A DNA stretch of 7,996 bases from assembly GCA_018691945.1 (NCBI GenBank), contig JABHJJ010000169.1:1-7996 (forward strand). The letters run 5' to 3'. This DNA comes from Candidatus Nitrosopelagicus sp. (GTDB lineage Archaea; Thermoproteota; Nitrososphaeria; Nitrososphaerales; Nitrosopumilaceae). A model generated the notes under the pieces. That model was not told the origin of the DNA and ran no database searches. It saw nothing but the letters and a program-made list of their open reading frames with translations. The position numbers were made by a program, and so were the translations under genes. Positions 6,231-7,996 of this stretch are shown in pieces. Every line of letters begins with the position of its first letter. Positions within the stretch are counted from its first letter, which is position 1.

Positions 6231-7084
6231 TGACAGAGGTAGTGGCTATGGTGTATGGTGCAGTATCTATGGTAAATGCAATTGCAATAGGAAAAGGCTC
6301 CACATTAGGAATTGATACATTTGTAGAAGCCACATTGATAAAAAAAGAAGGAACTGGAATTCATATCACTTCTGAAAATAAGACAATTAGTTCACGTTTG
6401 ATAAATAAGGTAATTGACAATATGATTCCAAAGAAAGTTTTAGAGAATACAAGACTAGAGTTAAACTTTAGATCAAACATACCTACAGGATATGGATTGA
6501 AGAGCTCTAGTGCAATTTCAACCGCAGTTGTATTATCATGTGCAAAAGCTTTTGGCAAACAAATGAGCGATGAAGAAATTTTGAAGATGGGTTCTAAAAC
6601 ATCAATACAAACCAAAGTCAGTATTACTGGTGCGTATGATGACGCATGTGCCTGTTATTTTGGAGGGTTCAATGTAACGGATAACTTGAAGATGAAGTTG
6701 TTACACAGAGAGGTAGGTCCAAAAGAACTGCAAGCAATAATATTTTTACCAAAATCAAGAAAGCGAGGTAATTTGAAAAGGCTGAAAGAATTCAAGAATG
6801 CGTTTGAAAGATCATGGGAATTTGCAAAGAGTTCAGATTATTGGAATGCAGGAATACTCAACGGAATTGCAACAACCTCAATTTTGAATTCAGACCCAAA
6901 TTTAATCATGAAATTAATGGAAAAAGGTGCATTGTGCGCAACAATTTCAGGTAATGGACCTTCAATAATTGCAATTACAAATAAAAAGAATAAATCAAGA
7001 ATTCAGAAAGAATTTTCAGGATTGGAAGGGAAGGTAATGATAGCTAACATCAATAACAAAAAGGCATATGTTCATGAATTGTAA
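6230..7084 (+). CDS. aroK: Shikimate kinase, archaeal GHMP type
   Basis: This 284-residue kinase phosphorylates shikimate to shikimate 3-phosphate with ATP. It belongs to the GHMP (galacto-, homoserine, mevalonate kinase) superfamily and is unrelated to the P-loop AroK of bacteria, as is normal in archaea. Motif 1 is GAVSMVNAIAIGKGSTLGID (10-29). Motif 2, the ATP phosphate loop, is PTGYGLKSSSA (85-95). GAYDDACACYFGGF (134-147) carries the acidic pair D137-D138. Motif 3 is ISGNGPSIIAI (239-249). The length matches the archaeal family (about 280-300). Its position after aroE and before aroA separates it from homoserine and mevalonate kinases. The start at 6230 overlaps the aroE stop by one base and follows AGGAGGG at good spacing. 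The 3' end overlaps aroA by 11 bases. Confidence 0.94.
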   Translation: MTEVVAMVYGAVSMVNAIAIGKGSTLGIDTFVEATLIKKEGTGIHITSENKTISSRLINKVIDNMIPKKVLENTRLELNFRSNIPTGYGLKSSSAISTAVVLSCAKAFGKQMSDEEILKMGSKTSIQTKVSITGAYDDACACYFGGFNVTDNLKMKLLHREVGPKELQAIIFLPKSRKRGNLKRLKEFKNAFERSWEFAKSSDYWNAGILNGIATTSILNSDPNLIMKLMEKGALCATISGNGPSIIAITNKKNKSRIQKEFSGLEGKVMIANINNKKAYVHEL

Positions 7085-7996
7085 GATTCAGAAATCCAAA
7101 TTAAATGGAAAAATAATATGTCCATCTAACAAGAGTTATACTCATAGAGCAATATTTCTTGCAGCATTATCTGATGGTAAAAGTATAGTAAAAAAAATTC
7201 TACATTCTAATGACACTGTTGCAACAATTAGTGCATGTAGAGGATTTGGAGTTGAGGTAGAAGAAGTTGAAAATAATGTAACTATTAAAAATAAAATTGG
7301 CGAGACAGTTCAAAGCTCGATAATAAATGCCGAGAATTCGGGAACAACAATTAGGATTGCAATTGCAATAGCTGCGTTATCAGGAGGAAATACAACATTA
7401 ACTGGAGATGACAGTCTTAAAAAAAGACCGATGCAGCCAATTTTAGATGCGTTAGAAAGAATGGGAGTCAAAACCGAATCAAACGAAGGAAGACCTCCAA
7501 TACACATCAACGGAAAGATTCAAGGGAAGGAGATTAGCATAAATGGAGATATTTCTAGTCAATTTATTTCTGCACTACTTATTATTGCACCTCGATTACC
7601 AGATGGACTAATTATTAATGTAGAAGGAAAACTGGTTTCAAAACCATATGTTGATTTGACAATTGCAATAATGAAAAAATTTGGTGTTGAGGTAAAGATT
7701 GAAGAAGAGTATAAGAGATATGTTGTTTCACATCAGATTTACAAACCAACCACATTTTCAATTCCGTCAGATTTTTCCAATCTGGCATTATTGTTAGCAG
7801 CAAATGTTTTGTTGGGAGATGGCCTAGATATAGAAATAAGTTTAGGAGATATGCCACAAGGAGATGAAGCAATTGTGGATATTTTAGAGAAATTGGGAGT
7901 GAATGTAACACTTGAAGATGACATAATTACCACAGAATCTCCAATTTCGCTAAAAGGTGGAAAATTTGATTTGTCAGATACACCAGATCTTTTACC
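7074..7996 (+). CDS. aroA: 3-phosphoshikimate 1-carboxyvinyltransferase (EPSP synthase), 3' truncated by window edge
   Basis: EPSP synthase transfers the enolpyruvyl group of PEP to shikimate 3-phosphate. I translated this frame by hand from the ATG at 7074; it stays open for 307 complete codons to the window end, about three quarters of a typical 420-residue enzyme. Family blocks are: PSNKSYTHRA (17-26, with K20, S21 and R25), NSGTTIR (88-94, the PEP-binding region), KKRPMQPILDAL (116-127, with R118), ISSQFISALL (160-169, the Ser-Ser-Gln substrate contacts), SKPYVDLTIAIMKKFGV (189-205) and DLSDTPDLL at the edge (299-307, with D305 matching the catalytic Asp313 of E. coli). The start lies inside aroK (11-base overlap), with no clear Shine-Dalgarno sequence. 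The gene is intact as far as seen. Chorismate synthase would be the expected next gene. Confidence 0.95.
   Translation, partial: MNCKIQKSKLNGKIICPSNKSYTHRAIFLAALSDGKSIVKKILHSNDTVATISACRGFGVEVEEVENNVTIKNKIGETVQSSIINAENSGTTIRIAIAIAALSGGNTTLTGDDSLKKRPMQPILDALERMGVKTESNEGRPPIHINGKIQGKEISINGDISSQFISALLIIAPRLPDGLIINVEGKLVSKPYVDLTIAIMKKFGVEVKIEEEYKRYVVSHQIYKPTTFSIPSDFSNLALLLAANVLLGDGLDIEISLGDMPQGDEAIVDILEKLGVNVTLEDDIITTESPISLKGGKFDLSDTPDLL

Noticed and set aside
7615..7933. Two minus-strand open frames of 64 and 98 codons near the right edge
   Set aside because: They lie antisense to the clear EPSP synthase coding region and have no recognisable protein features.
1..7996. A novel defence system, mobile element, CRISPR array or tRNA
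   Set aside because: Every long stretch is covered by recognisable metabolic genes or the secreted protein. The gaps are 32-104 bases and contain no array, transposase, tRNA fold or attachment site that I can see.

Overview
This is an AT-rich, gene-dense archaeal window. It most resembles a marine ammonia-oxidising thaumarchaeon of the Nitrosopumilus type. Three things point there: an archaeal-type shikimate pathway, a futalosine-type menaquinone gene, and a secreted protein with the tryptophan-rich 'PDWV(K/R)N..WW' repeat that is common in those genomes. The assignment is inference from protein character, not from a search.

Layout. (1) Bases 2-787, plus strand: the C-terminal part of a UbiD-family decarboxylase whose start lies before the window. 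(2) 784-1902, minus: the radical-SAM enzyme MqnC, converging on the UbiD gene so closely that both stop codons sit in one TTAA. (3) 1903-2006: a divergent promoter region. (4) 2007-4502, plus: a three-gene operon aroA'-aroB'-aroD with overlapping genes. (5) 4535-5317, minus: a secreted protein with two tryptophan-rich repeats and a beta-rich C-terminal part. (6) 5318-5408: a second divergent promoter region. (7) 5409-7996, plus: a second overlapping operon aroE-aroK-aroA. The EPSP synthase gene aroA runs off the right edge.

How the genes work together. The two aro operons encode six consecutive steps from the archaeal precursors (L-aspartate semialdehyde and a deoxy-keto-hexose phosphate) to EPSP. 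ADH synthase and dehydroquinate synthase II replace the bacterial DAHP synthase and AroB, and shikimate kinase is the archaeal GHMP type. Only chorismate synthase (aroC) is missing, and it may lie just downstream. MqnC and the UbiD-like decarboxylase fit the futalosine route from chorismate to menaquinone, so the window joins chorismate supply to a chorismate-consuming quinone pathway.

Regulation. TATA-like boxes lie about 25-28 bases upstream of the first codons of mqnC, aroA', the secreted-protein gene and aroE, which suggests leaderless transcripts. Internal operon genes overlap by 1 or 11 bases, and only aroK has a strong Shine-Dalgarno sequence. Small palindromes or direct repeats lie between the TATA box and start codon of three of these genes. 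I see no RNA genes, insertion sequences, CRISPR arrays or gene-free stretch longer than 300 bases. I do not see an undescribed system here. The least explained element is the secreted repeat protein set between the two aro operons.
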